Assembly: GCF_038404985.1 (NCBI RefSeq)
Contig: NZ_JBBKBA010000001.1
Location: forward strand, 2,260,001 to 2,324,000
Length of the DNA: 64,000 nt
Direction of reading: 5' to 3'
Source: Ferrovibrio sp. MS7
Lineage (GTDB): Bacteria > Pseudomonadota > Alphaproteobacteria > Ferrovibrionales > Ferrovibrionaceae
Shown: piece after piece, positions 26,156 to 34,946 of the stretch
How the letters are laid out: each line of letters opens with the position of its first letter
Numbering within the stretch: position 1 is the stretch's first letter
The notes under the pieces: generated by a model
Told to the model about the DNA's origin: nothing
What the model saw: only the letters and a program-made list of their open reading frames with translations
Databases searched by the model: none
Program-made: the position numbers and the translations under genes

Positions 26156-27544
26156 TTTAACAATATCCTCCACCATCTTCTTGGCGTCGGCGAGCAGCAT
26201 CATCGTGTTGTCCTTGTAGAACAGGTCGTTGTCGATGCCGGCATAGCCGCTGGCCATCGAGCGTTTCACGAACAGCACGGTCTTGGCCTTGTCCACATCG
26301 AGGATCGGCATGCCGTAGATCGGGCTTTTCGGGTCGTCGCGCGCGGCGGGGTTGGTCACGTCGTTGGCGCCGATCACGAAGGCCACATCTGCGGTCTGGA
26401 ATTCGGAGTTGATCTCCTCCAGTTCGAACACCTCGTCATACGGCACATTGGCTTCCGCCAGCAGCACGTTCATGTGGCCCGGCATGCGGCCCGCCACCGG
26501 ATGGATGGCGTATTTCACTTCCACGCCTTCCTCCTTCAGCTTGTCGCCCATTTCGCGCAACGCATGCTGCGCCTGGGAGACGGCCATGCCATAGCCCGGC
26601 ACGATGATGACCTTGCCGGCATTCTTCATGATGAAGGCGGCGTCGTCGGCCGAGCCCTTCTTGTAGGGCTTCTCCACCTTGCTGCCGCCAGTCGCCGCCG
26701 CCGTGTCGCCGCCGAAGCCGCCGAGGATGACGTTGAACAGCGAGCGGTTCATGCCCTTGCACATGATGTAGCTCAAGATCGCGCCCGACGAGCCGACCAG
26801 CGCGCCGGTGACGATCAGCGCCGGGTTCTGCAGCGTGAAGCCGATGCCGGCCGCCGCCCAGCCGGAATAGCTGTTCAGCATCGACACGACCACAGGCATG
26901 TCGGCGCCGCCAATCGGGATGATGATGGTGAAGCCGACGATCAGCGCCAGCAGCGTGACGGCCCAGAACAGTTCCTTGCTCGGGTTCATGCAGAAGGCGA
27001 CGATCAGGCCGAGGATCACCAGGCCGATCAGGGCGTTCAGCATATGCTGGCCCTTGAAGATCACCGGGCTGCCGGAAACCAGGCCCTGCAGCTTGGCAAA
27101 GGCCACCAGCGAGCCGGAGAAGGTGATGATGCCGATGACCACGCCGAGGCTCATCTCGATGCGGGCGGCGACAGTGATGACGCCGGCCGGATTGAGAATG
27201 CCGTAAGGCGCCGGATTGTAGAAGGCGGCGGCCGCCACCAGCACGGCGGCAAGGCCGACGAGTGAGTGCATGGCGGCGACAAGCTGCGGCATCGCCGTCA
27301 TCTGGATGCGGCGGGCCAGCACGGTGCCGACGCCACCGCCGATCACCAGGGCAACCAGCACCCAGGCAATCGAGCCGGAGAGGTCGCCGAGATTGGCGAT
27401 GGTGGTGAGCACGGCAATCGCCATGCCGACCATGCCGAAGGTGTTGCCCTGGCGGCTGGTCTCTGGGCTGGAAAGCCCGCGCAGAGCCAGGATGAACAAC
27501 ACCGAGCTGACGAGATAGAGCAGGGCGGTAAGTTGGATGGACAT
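26147..27544 (-). CDS. pntB: Re/Si-specific NAD(P)(+) transhydrogenase subunit beta
   Basis: A 465-aa subunit of the proton-translocating transhydrogenase, which uses the proton gradient to reduce NADP with NADH in the inner membrane. About nine hydrophobic segments (residues 1-260) form the proton channel; the C-terminal domain III (about 290-465) has the NADP-binding loop GYGMAVSQAQHA and the conserved GRMPGHMNVLLAEANVPYD and GANDVTNPAA segments. It is the last gene of pntAA-pntAB-pntB, and its stop lies inside a long palindrome. Confidence 0.96.
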   Translation of the reverse strand: MSIQLTALLYLVSSVLFILALRGLSSPETSRQGNTFGMVGMAIAVLTTIANLGDLSGSIAWVLVALVIGGGVGTVLARRIQMTAMPQLVAAMHSLVGLAAVLVAAAAFYNPAPYGILNPAGVITVAARIEMSLGVVIGIITFSGSLVAFAKLQGLVSGSPVIFKGQHMLNALIGLVILGLIVAFCMNPSKELFWAVTLLALIVGFTIIIPIGGADMPVVVSMLNSYSGWAAAGIGFTLQNPALIVTGALVGSSGAILSYIMCKGMNRSLFNVILGGFGGDTAAATGGSKVEKPYKKGSADDAAFIMKNAGKVIIVPGYGMAVSQAQHALREMGDKLKEEGVEVKYAIHPVAGRMPGHMNVLLAEANVPYDEVFELEEINSEFQTADVAFVIGANDVTNPAARDDPKSPIYGMPILDVDKAKTVLFVKRSMASGYAGIDNDLFYKDNTMMLLADAKKMVEDIVKGL

Positions 27545-27557
27545 GATCTATGGCCCC

Positions 27558-27869
27558 TTAATGCTTCTTCGCCGGGGCGTCTTTTTTCTTGTACATCGCC
27601 AGCATGCGCTGGGTGACAAGGAAGCCGCCGAAGATATTCACCGCGGCGAGCGCGATGGCGAGCAGGCCGAACACCTTGGAGGCATCGAACACCGCCGAGG
27701 CACCGGCGGCGATCAGCGCGCCGACGATGATCACCGACGAGATGGCGTTGGTGACGCTCATCAGCGGCGTATGCAGGGCCGGGGTGACGCTCCACACCAC
27801 GTAATAGCCGACGAAGCAGGCCAGCACGAAAACGGTGAGCAGCGAGAAGAAGGAGTAAATCTCACCCAT
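27558..27869 (-). CDS. pntAB: Transhydrogenase subunit alpha, membrane part (PntAB)
   Basis: A 103-aa protein with three to four transmembrane helices that is the C-terminal membrane portion of the alpha subunit, encoded separately as in other alphaproteobacteria such as Rhodospirillum. It has the conserved LACFVGYYVVWSVTPALHTP segment (helix 1) and VFGLLAIALAAVNIFGGFLVT (helix 4 region, about 67-87; cited by start). Start at 27869 is two bases after the stop of pntAA; a longer frame upstream overlaps pntAA and is rejected. Confidence 0.95.
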   Translation of the reverse strand: MGEIYSFFSLLTVFVLACFVGYYVVWSVTPALHTPLMSVTNAISSVIIVGALIAAGASAVFDASKVFGLLAIALAAVNIFGGFLVTQRMLAMYKKKDAPAKKH

Positions 27870-27871
27870 GA

Positions 27872-29023
27872 TCAGTTCCCCTCTTTCAGCATCGGGTGCA
27901 CCACGGCGCCGCCGCGGGTGACGCAGGTGCCGGTCACGGTTTCGTCGTCGGCCTTGAACTTGAATGTCTTGCTTTCCTTGTCCCAATGCGGGGAGAGGAA
28001 ATTCCAGAGGTTCTTCGAGAACAGGTTGGAGGCATCCACCGGCACGCGGCTGGGATAGTTGGTGTAGCCTACCACCTTGACGCCGTCGACATCGACGATC
28101 TGGTCCGGCTTGGACAGCGGGCAATTGCCGCCGGCCTCCACCGCCAGATCGATGATCACCGAGCCGGGCTTCATGCTGCGCACCATTTCCTCGGTGACCA
28201 GCACCGGGGCGGGGCGGCCGGGGATCAGCGCGGTGGTGATGATGATGTCCTGCTTCTTCACCGTCTCGGCAATGAGGGCTGCCTGCTTGGCCTTGTACTC
28301 GGCCGACATTTCCTTGGCATAGCCGCCAGCGGTCTGGCTGGCGCGGGCTTCCTCGTCATCGACCCAGACGAACTTGCCGCCGAGGCTTTCCACCTGCTCC
28401 TTGGTCGCCGGGCGCACGTCTGTCGCCGAAACCACGGCGCCGAGGCGCTTGGCGGTGGCAATCGCCTGCAGGCCGGCCACGCCGACGCCCATGACGAAGA
28501 CGCGGGCCGGCGCGATGGTGCCGGCCGAGGTCATCATCATCGGGAAGGCACGGCCGAACACGGCCGCCGCATCCAGCACCGACTTGTAGCCGGCGAGGTT
28601 CGACTGCGAGGACAGAATGTCCATCGACTGGGCGCGGGTGATGCGCGGCATCAGTTCCATGGCATAGGCGTCGATGCCGGCGGCGGCATAGGCCTTCACC
28701 TGCTCGCGCTGCTGCAAGGCACCCAGGCCGGCGACCAGGATGGCGCCTTTTTTGAGCAAAGCCAGTTCGTCATTACCTTCGGCGGCGGTCATCGGCCGCT
28801 GCACCTTCAGCACCATGTCGGCATCGCCGAGCGCGCTCCTGGCGTCGGGCGCGATCTTGGCGCCGGCTTCGGCGAATTGGCTGTCGGGGATATCGGCACC
28901 GGCGCCGGTGCCGGTTTCCACCACCACCTCGGCGCCAAGCTGGGCAAATTTCTTCACCGTATCCGGCGAGGCGGCGGCGCGCCGTTCACCCGGACGGCGC
29001 TCCTTCGGAATCGCTATCTTCAT
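27872..29023 (-). CDS. pntAA: Re/Si-specific NAD(P)(+) transhydrogenase subunit alpha, NAD-binding part
   Basis: A 383-aa cytoplasmic NAD(H)-binding subunit (domain I). It starts with the family's PKERRPGERRAAASP segment, has the alanine-dehydrogenase-like Rossmann loop GVGVAGLQAIATAKRLGA (about 178-195) and ends with a long NYPSRVP-containing tail. First gene of the three-gene pnt operon. The upstream 107 bases hold a hairpin that probably terminates the cox subunit IV gene. Confidence 0.96.
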   Translation of the reverse strand: MKIAIPKERRPGERRAAASPDTVKKFAQLGAEVVVETGTGAGADIPDSQFAEAGAKIAPDARSALGDADMVLKVQRPMTAAEGNDELALLKKGAILVAGLGALQQREQVKAYAAAGIDAYAMELMPRITRAQSMDILSSQSNLAGYKSVLDAAAVFGRAFPMMMTSAGTIAPARVFVMGVGVAGLQAIATAKRLGAVVSATDVRPATKEQVESLGGKFVWVDDEEARASQTAGGYAKEMSAEYKAKQAALIAETVKKQDIIITTALIPGRPAPVLVTEEMVRSMKPGSVIIDLAVEAGGNCPLSKPDQIVDVDGVKVVGYTNYPSRVPVDASNLFSKNLWNFLSPHWDKESKTFKFKADDETVTGTCVTRGGAVVHPMLKEGN

Positions 29024-29098
29024 AGCTTATCGCTCCCTGAACGCGCTGGCTGCCCGGCGCGATCGACTTTGTACGAACAAAATGACTGTGAATAAGAC

Positions 29099-29121
29099 AA
29101 CGGCGCCGCTGGGGCGCCGTT
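29099..29121 (-). terminator. Terminator-like hairpin after the cox subunit IV gene
   Basis: Arms AACGGCGCC and GGCGCCGTT, loop of 5, followed on the minus strand by GTCTTATTC. It lies just after the stop codon at 29131. Confidence 0.5.
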
Positions 29122-29130
29122 GCGGTAATC

Positions 29131-29271
29131 TTAGTGCACCAGGAATTTCGCCATCAGCGCCAGCGTGATGGCGATGGCGATGCAGGACCATGTGGTTGCC
29201 TTCATGAAGCCGCTATAGGCGGCCTTGTGCTGGCTGATATCCATGGTGCCAAGCTTATGTTCCTCGGCCAT
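29131..29271 (-). CDS. aa3-type cytochrome c oxidase subunit IV (small)
   Basis: A 46-aa protein, too short for most gene callers. The frame reads a cytoplasmic start (MAEEHKLGTMDISQHKAAYS), the conserved FMKATTW segment and one transmembrane helix ending in the C-terminus FLVH. This matches the fourth subunit of aa3 oxidases (PF07835), which binds the edge of subunits I and III. A GAGGGAAG ribosome-binding site precedes the ATG. It lies 107 bases upstream of pntAA on the same strand, away from the other oxidase genes, as is common in this class. Confidence 0.9.
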   Translation of the reverse strand: MAEEHKLGTMDISQHKAAYSGFMKATTWSCIAIAITLALMAKFLVH

Positions 29272-29412
29272 CGGCTGCTTCCCTCTAGTTCTTGCTGCGA
29301 GCGGTGTTTATGGCCCACGCCGGGGCGGGCCGTTTTTCCGCCCGGATACTACGCTTTTACCCCCCGGTCCTACAACCCTTCGCGGCTGCGGTAGGGGGCT
29401 CAGGCCCCGGCG

Positions 29413-30303
29413 TCAGGCCGAGGCATTGACCAGCGCGCCGCCCTGCTGCTGGGCCACCCGGCCGATCAGGCCGTTGAGCGCGGCATAGGCGGCGGAGGCC
29501 CGGGCAGCGGGCGATTCGGCGGGACTTTGCCCGGGCGCCGGATTAGGTGCGGGCGCCGTGCCAGCCTCGGCCTGCTGCGCTTCCTGCTCGGCTTTCTTTT
29601 CGGCGCGGATCTGCGCCAGGGCTTCCAGCCGCAAGGCCTGGGCGGCGGCGGCCACGGCGCGGTCGGCGCCCGAGGGGTCGGCCGGGGCCAGCGCGGCGGC
29701 GGCCACCTGGGCCGCTTTCTGCAGGGTCGCTTCCGGGTCGTTCTCGGCGGAAATGTCGATGCTCACCTCGCCGCTGGTGGCATACATCTGGCCATCGGGG
29801 CCGCGCGTGTAGCTGTAGGACGGCGCGCCGGCATATTGCCCGCCCACGGCGGCATGCGCCCGCTCATGCGCCCGCACCTTGGCGTCGATCGCCTTCAGCT
29901 TCGCCACCTGGGCCTTTTCTTCTTCCGATAGCTGGTCAGCCGACTGCGCCTTGCCGCTGCCGGCGGCGGGCGTGGCCTGCTCCTGGGCGGTGAGCAGGGT
30001 GTTGCTGGCCAGGCGACCGGTGCCGCTGCTGCCGATGCCGCTGCTGCCAGTGCCGGTGCTGGCTGCGGTCACGGCGCCGGGGCCGATGCCGTTCTGCCGC
30101 GCCGATTCCGTGCGCGCGCTGGCCAGGCCGGGAAACTGCGCCGCAAGCTGGGCGCGGTTGAAGGCGCCATGTTCGCTGCAATCCAGCGCGCTGCACACCG
30201 CGCTGCCGTCATTGGCCCGGCTCTGGGCCGTGGCAAGGGCGGGGGGCGCGGCGCCAAAGGCCGGCAGCGTGGCCGGCGAATAGAGCGACAGGCTGCCAAT
30301 CAT
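29413..30303 (-). CDS. Putative metalloprotease, CJM1_0395 / SprA-related family
   Basis: A 296-aa protein. A zinc-protease-like HExxH motif is seen as HERAH (about residue 149) in the context KVRAHERAHAAVGG, followed by GPDGQMYATSGEVSIDIS, the signature of the SprA-related / CJM1_0395 family. The N-terminal 130 residues are Ala/Gly/Ser-rich with a tandem of SSGIGSSGTG-like repeats and look disordered. Whether it is an active protease has not been established for the family. Alone on the minus strand. Confidence 0.8.
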   Translation of the reverse strand: MIGSLSLYSPATLPAFGAAPPALATAQSRANDGSAVCSALDCSEHGAFNRAQLAAQFPGLASARTESARQNGIGPGAVTAASTGTGSSGIGSSGTGRLASNTLLTAQEQATPAAGSGKAQSADQLSEEEKAQVAKLKAIDAKVRAHERAHAAVGGQYAGAPSYSYTRGPDGQMYATSGEVSIDISAENDPEATLQKAAQVAAAALAPADPSGADRAVAAAAQALRLEALAQIRAEKKAEQEAQQAEAGTAPAPNPAPGQSPAESPAARASAAYAALNGLIGRVAQQQGGALVNASA

Positions 30304-30516
30304 GCCCCGATTGTCGCCCCCTGGCGGGCGCCGTCAACCGGAAAGCTGACTCCTGCCAACAGGAGCGGGTGTTGAGCCGGCAACACGCGCCACTACCCGC
30401 GTATCTTCTCCGCCGCCATGCGTCGGAAATTCCGCAACTTGACTCTGCGCGTGCTTGATTGCTCCAGTCACAAGGCGCCGAGACACGGGGCGTATGGAAA
30501 ACTATAAATGGTTTCG

Positions 30517-31455
30517 CTATTCGCTCAATCTGATATCAGCGCGGTCCGCCGACGAAGACCGGTGAATAAACCTTGGTCTATGAAATAAAGATGATGCCTG
30601 AACTTTAAAAACACGCATGTCGATGGGGACTTTTTCCAAGGATGAGAACATATTCCCGAATCTGCTTCGGTTGTCGTGAACGAGTAGAATTTCATTAGTC
30701 ATTATATCCACCGCGCCTATGCGATAGGAAATTTCGACGTCACACCCACCAATCAATACAGTGTATTTCCCAGCGTCATTTTCTTCTTCAATAGCTTGAT
30801 AGAGTTTGCCGGCTACAGGAATACATGTTCTCATCGCCTGCAAATTTTGGGTTTGCCCGTTTACAGACAGCGCCCCATTTCGAATGCTGACGGTATCCCC
30901 AGGTATTGCGGCGATTCTTGAAATGAGGAAATTGCCTGCTCGTTCATACACAACGAGATCGCCTCTGCGAGCGGAATTTTTCTTGAAGTAATGATGTTCT
31001 ATAACAATGACATCATTAGGAAATATGTTCGGAAGCGAAAGTTCTGACGGTCCTTGAAAAAACCCCCAGGCGGATAGTTTGAACAAATGAATGCTGATGA
31101 TTATTGCCAGGGAGAAAATTGGGTAGGCTCTCAGGAATACCGATAAAAAGAGCACATTCTCAGTGCAAAACGCGGGCGTGGCAGGAAGCAGACGCTTTGG
31201 TAAGAATTGAAGAGCTGTAGCCAGCAGCGCCCGCAACAGCATGTATGAGACAGCTGTGGTCAGCTTGAATTGCACTTCGGTGGAGTTTTGAGGAATGTCA
31301 AAGAAAACAAAATACAAAACAGCAATATCAAGAACAGTGATAACTATCGACGCAAAGGTCGCGGCACGAAAATTATTGTTTCGATGCAGGATGCGCCCTG
31401 GCGCAAGATAGTCGAAAACGATTCGAAGCCCGGATGTGAAAACTTTCCGCATCAC
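30517..31455 (-). CDS. Membrane protein with a signal peptidase I-like (S26) domain, catalytic residues apparently missing
   Basis: A 312-aa protein. Four hydrophobic segments (about 33-53, 65-86, 101-120, 115-133) precede an S26-like region: the Box B-like segment ELSLPNIFPNDVIVIE (138-153), GDLVVYE (165-171), box D-like ISRIAAIPGD (178-187) and box E-like DNRSRF (261-266). Aligning the Pro of box B with E. coli LepB, the nucleophile serine position is Leu139 and the general-base lysine position is Ser179, so the Ser/Lys dyad seems to be lost (Ser140 is off by one). The gene is AT-rich against its neighbours and has no conserved neighbour. It could be a pseudoenzyme or a divergent peptidase; an alternative is an LPXTG-type or TraF-like processing enzyme. 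Confidence 0.55.
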   Translation of the reverse strand: MMRKVFTSGLRIVFDYLAPGRILHRNNNFRAATFASIVITVLDIAVLYFVFFDIPQNSTEVQFKLTTAVSYMLLRALLATALQFLPKRLLPATPAFCTENVLFLSVFLRAYPIFSLAIIISIHLFKLSAWGFFQGPSELSLPNIFPNDVIVIEHHYFKKNSARRGDLVVYERAGNFLISRIAAIPGDTVSIRNGALSVNGQTQNLQAMRTCIPVAGKLYQAIEEENDAGKYTVLIGGCDVEISYRIGAVDIMTNEILLVHDNRSRFGNMFSSLEKVPIDMRVFKVQASSLFHRPRFIHRSSSADRADIRLSE

Positions 31456-31698
31456 CCATTAGCCTCGCAGCTCTCGAAATCGCAGCGCAAAGCCCCAGTA
31501 TATTCCCGCCGCGAAACCGGCATGCCTTTGCACCTGGATCATCCTGCAAAAATAGAGGCTAGAGTATTTCGCCCCTGTGTAAGTAAAATCTTATCTGTAA
31601 TTATCAATTGTATATTTTATTGCTCTTTTTTGCAATGCAGCCGGTGTGTCTGACATATTTTTGGGTGCGCGTTTTCCGGTTTAGTCGCAAGCTTTATT

Positions 31699-33042
31699 CT
31701 AATCAGTCTGTTCCAGCCCCGCCGCCTTCAGCGCCGCCTGCTGGCGTTTTTCCAGTGCCTTGGTGTCGAAGCCTTCGATCAGGTCGTGGAACAGGCGGTG
31801 CCAGTTGATCGCTGCCTTCAGATGCAGGAATACGCCGCCGAGGCCGATGGCGGCGCGGTCCATGAACACGAATTCGCGCGGCGGCGTCACGCCGCCGAGT
31901 TTCTTCAATTCGGCATGCACCTTCTCGGCTACTTCGCGGCCATAGATGCCGCTTTCTTCCATTTCCTGGATGCGGCGCGGGCGGTCTTCCAGCAGCGGCG
32001 CGTAGACGAATTCGGCCCAGAGATTGAGCGTGTCGATCACTTCGTTGCTCAAGCCCGAAAAGCCCCAGGTCTCGTAGGCATGCACCGCCAGCGCGCGGTC
32101 CTGGGTCGAGATAGCGCGGTAGAGGTCGATCACGCCGCCGACGAACTTTGCTGGGAAAATGCGCACGCAGCCGAAATCCAGCAGGTTGATGCCGAGATCG
32201 TCGCGCACCGTGTAATTGCCCAAATGCGGATCGCCATGGATCACGCCGCAGCGGTAGAACGGCACATACCAGGCGCGGAACAGGTTGTAGGCAATCGTGT
32301 CGCGGGCTTCCTGCGGCGCGTCCTTGTAGGTCAGCAGCGGCTTGCCGTCCAGCCAGGTCATGGTCAGCAGCCGGCCGGTGCTTAAAGGCTTCACCACGTC
32401 GGGCACATGCACCTGCGGCTCGTCTTTCAGCATCGCGGCATAGAGCCGCATATGCGCCGCTTCGCGCTGGTAATCCAGTTCCTCGCGCAGCCGGTCGGCG
32501 ATCTCGGCATGGATATGGCGGGTGTCGATGGCCGGATCGATGCGGCTGTAGATGCCGAAGATCAGCTTCAACTGCTTCAGATCGGCTTCCACCGCCGAAG
32601 CCATGTCCGGGTATTGCAGCTTGGCCGCCAGGTTGCCCTGCTGCTTGGTCGCCGCGCGATGCACCTGGCCGAGCGAGGCGGCGGCGGCTGCCTGCAAATC
32701 GAAGCGGGTGAATTTCGCCTGCCAGTCGGGCCCGAGTTCAGCAACCATGCGGCGCTTGACGAAAGCCGGCCCCATCGCCGGCGCATTGGCCTGAAGCTGC
32801 GTCAGTTCCTGCACATATTCCTTCGGCAGCGCGTCGGGGATGGTGGACATGATCTGCGCCACCTTCATCAGCGGGCCTTTCAGGCCGCCGAGCGCCGCAC
32901 GCAGATCCGCCGCATGCTTGCCACGGTCGAGCTTGACGCCAAGCACGCGCTCGGCGCCGAGCTTGGCGGCAAGGCTGCCAACCGAGGCGCCGACACGGGC
33001 ATAGCGCCGGGCGCGGCCTAAGGCAGTGTCTTCCTCAGCCAT
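31699..33042 (-). CDS. ABC1/UbiB family atypical kinase
   Basis: A 447-aa protein of the ABC1/ADCK/UbiB family. The family-specific KGPLMKVAQ (KxGQ-like) motif near residue 55, the ATP-binding Lys in NLAAKLQYP, the HGDPHLGNY catalytic segment and the metal-binding DFGCVRIF (DFG) are all visible. Members support ubiquinone biosynthesis or lipid-linked processes; this short form is the type that often sits downstream of a peptidase F gene. It lies 5 bases after oligopeptidase F on the same strand, so the two are co-transcribed. Confidence 0.9.
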   Translation of the reverse strand: MAEEDTALGRARRYARVGASVGSLAAKLGAERVLGVKLDRGKHAADLRAALGGLKGPLMKVAQIMSTIPDALPKEYVQELTQLQANAPAMGPAFVKRRMVAELGPDWQAKFTRFDLQAAAAASLGQVHRAATKQQGNLAAKLQYPDMASAVEADLKQLKLIFGIYSRIDPAIDTRHIHAEIADRLREELDYQREAAHMRLYAAMLKDEPQVHVPDVVKPLSTGRLLTMTWLDGKPLLTYKDAPQEARDTIAYNLFRAWYVPFYRCGVIHGDPHLGNYTVRDDLGINLLDFGCVRIFPAKFVGGVIDLYRAISTQDRALAVHAYETWGFSGLSNEVIDTLNLWAEFVYAPLLEDRPRRIQEMEESGIYGREVAEKVHAELKKLGGVTPPREFVFMDRAAIGLGGVFLHLKAAINWHRLFHDLIEGFDTKALEKRQQAALKAAGLEQTD

Positions 33043-33047
33043 TCTGT

Positions 33048-34835
33048 TTAACCAAGGGCTTCAAGCTCGTCGATAAAGCCGCCGATCACGCCGAGCCCCT
33101 TGGACCAGAAGGCGGGATCCGAGGCATCGAGGCCAAAGGGGGCGAGCAATTCCTTGTGGCGCTTGCTGCCGCCGGCCTTGAGCATGGCGAAATACTTCTC
33201 CTGGAAACCCTTCTCGGCATCCTGGTAGCGGGCATAGAGCGCGTTCACCAGGCAATCGCCAAAGGCATAGGCATAGACATAGAAGGGCGAATGCACGAAA
33301 TGCGGGATGTAGCACCAGAAGGTGCTGTAGTCGGCATCGAATTTCAGCGCCGGGCCTAAGCTCTCGCGCTGCACGCCGAGCCAGATATCGCCCAGCGCAT
33401 CCGGCGTCAGCTCGCCCTCGCGCCGCGCATTGTGCACGCGCTGCTCGAACTTATAGAAGGCGGTCTGCCGCACCACGGTGTTGAGCATGTCCTCCACCTT
33501 GGAGGCCAGCATCAGCTTGCGCTGCTTCGGCTTGGCCTGGGCCAGCAGAGCGCGGAAGGTGAGCTGCTCGCCGAACACGGAAGCCGTCTCGGCCAGGGTC
33601 AGCGGCGTATCGGCCATCAGCGGGCCCTGCTCGGCGGCGAGCAACTGGTGCACGCCATGGCCCAATTCATGCGCCAGGGTCATCACGTCACGGGTGCGGC
33701 CGAGATAGTTCACCAGCAGATAGGGATGCGCGCTCGGCACTGTCGGATGCGCAAACGCGCCCGAGGCCTTGCCCGGCCGCGCCGGGGCGTCGATCCAGTT
33801 ATTGTCGAAGAAACGCTTGCCGAGATCGGCCAGTTTCGGCGAGAAGCGGCCATAGGCGCCGAGCACGATGTCGCGCGCTTCCTCCCAGGGGATCAGGCGG
33901 TCCTTGTCCTCAGGGAGAGGCGCGTTGCGGTCCCACCAGTCAAGCTGGCGCTTGCCCATCCACTTGGCCTTCAGCGCGTAGTAGCGGTGGGACAGGCTGG
34001 GGTAGCTGGCGGTCACGGCATCCACCAGGGCGTTCACCACTTCCGGTTCAACGCAGTTGGACAGATGCCGCGAGGATTCGGGCAGCGGATATTTGCGCCA
34101 GCGGTCCTCGATCTCCTTGTCCTTCACCAGCGTGTTGGTGATCAGGGCGAAGAGGCGGACATTCTGCTTGAACACCTTGGCCAAAGCCTTGGCGGCCTGG
34201 CGGCGCTTGGCCGGGTCGGTGTCGGAAAGCAGATGCAGCGTCTGCTCGGCGGTCAGTTCCTCGGTCCCAAGCTTGAAGCGCAGGCCGGCCATGGTCTCGT
34301 CGAACAGGCGGTTCCAGGCGGCGGCGCCGGAAACCTGCTTCTCATGCAGCAACTGCTCGATCTCGTCGGAAAGCTGGTAGGGGCGATAGAGCCGCAGATC
34401 ATCGAGCCAGGGCTTGTAATGCTTCAGCTTCTTCGACTGGGCGAGTTTCGTCTCCAGCGCCTTGTCGTCCAGCTTGTTCAGTTCCAGGCCGACGAACAGC
34501 AGGCGGGTGGTGACGGCGTTCAGCTTCTCCTGGATATCCTGGTAGAAGCGCGCCACCTGCGGATCGGCCATGTCGGCGGCGTAGCTCAGCGAGCCAAAGG
34601 CGTAGATGCGGCCGATGGTGTCCTGCAGCTTCTCGTAGTCCTGGATCAGCCCGGCCAGTTCGTCGCCGCTCATCGCGGCGATGCGGCCCTTGCCGCGCTT
34701 TTCCAGCGCCTCGGCGGTCTTGGCGGCATTGGCCATGGCGGCGTGGAACGGCTTGGAATCGCGGCCCGGATAGAGGTCGTCGAGATTCCAGTTCGGCAGT
34801 TTGCCGAGCTTTTTCGCCTGGGCCGCGGATGCCAT
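33048..34835 (-). CDS. pepF: M3 family oligoendopeptidase F
   Basis: A 595-aa zinc metallopeptidase of family M3 that cuts oligopeptides in the cytoplasm. The zinc motif HELGH lies near residue 388 (context TLAHELGHGVHQLLA), with the downstream third-ligand Glu in ETASVFGEQL. The N-terminal oligopeptidase-F domain begins with LPNWNLDDLYPG. Length is typical. It is followed 5 bases later by the UbiB-like kinase gene; the two form an operon. Confidence 0.94.
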   Translation of the reverse strand: MASAAQAKKLGKLPNWNLDDLYPGRDSKPFHAAMANAAKTAEALEKRGKGRIAAMSGDELAGLIQDYEKLQDTIGRIYAFGSLSYAADMADPQVARFYQDIQEKLNAVTTRLLFVGLELNKLDDKALETKLAQSKKLKHYKPWLDDLRLYRPYQLSDEIEQLLHEKQVSGAAAWNRLFDETMAGLRFKLGTEELTAEQTLHLLSDTDPAKRRQAAKALAKVFKQNVRLFALITNTLVKDKEIEDRWRKYPLPESSRHLSNCVEPEVVNALVDAVTASYPSLSHRYYALKAKWMGKRQLDWWDRNAPLPEDKDRLIPWEEARDIVLGAYGRFSPKLADLGKRFFDNNWIDAPARPGKASGAFAHPTVPSAHPYLLVNYLGRTRDVMTLAHELGHGVHQLLAAEQGPLMADTPLTLAETASVFGEQLTFRALLAQAKPKQRKLMLASKVEDMLNTVVRQTAFYKFEQRVHNARREGELTPDALGDIWLGVQRESLGPALKFDADYSTFWCYIPHFVHSPFYVYAYAFGDCLVNALYARYQDAEKGFQEKYFAMLKAGGSKRHKELLAPFGLDASDPAFWSKGLGVIGGFIDELEALG

Positions 34836-34946
34836 ACGTCGCTCCTTGCTTTGAACGACTCTAAATATGGGCGGCGGCCGGTGTTAAGGCCAGAGGGCGG
34901 GGAATTAAATTCTGGTGAGGAACCGCTGCTTGTTCGGCGGGCTGTT

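Noticed and set aside
30304-30516. Possible gene between the metalloprotease and signal peptidase-like genes
   Set aside because: No frame with start, ribosome-binding site and coding-type codon use was seen.
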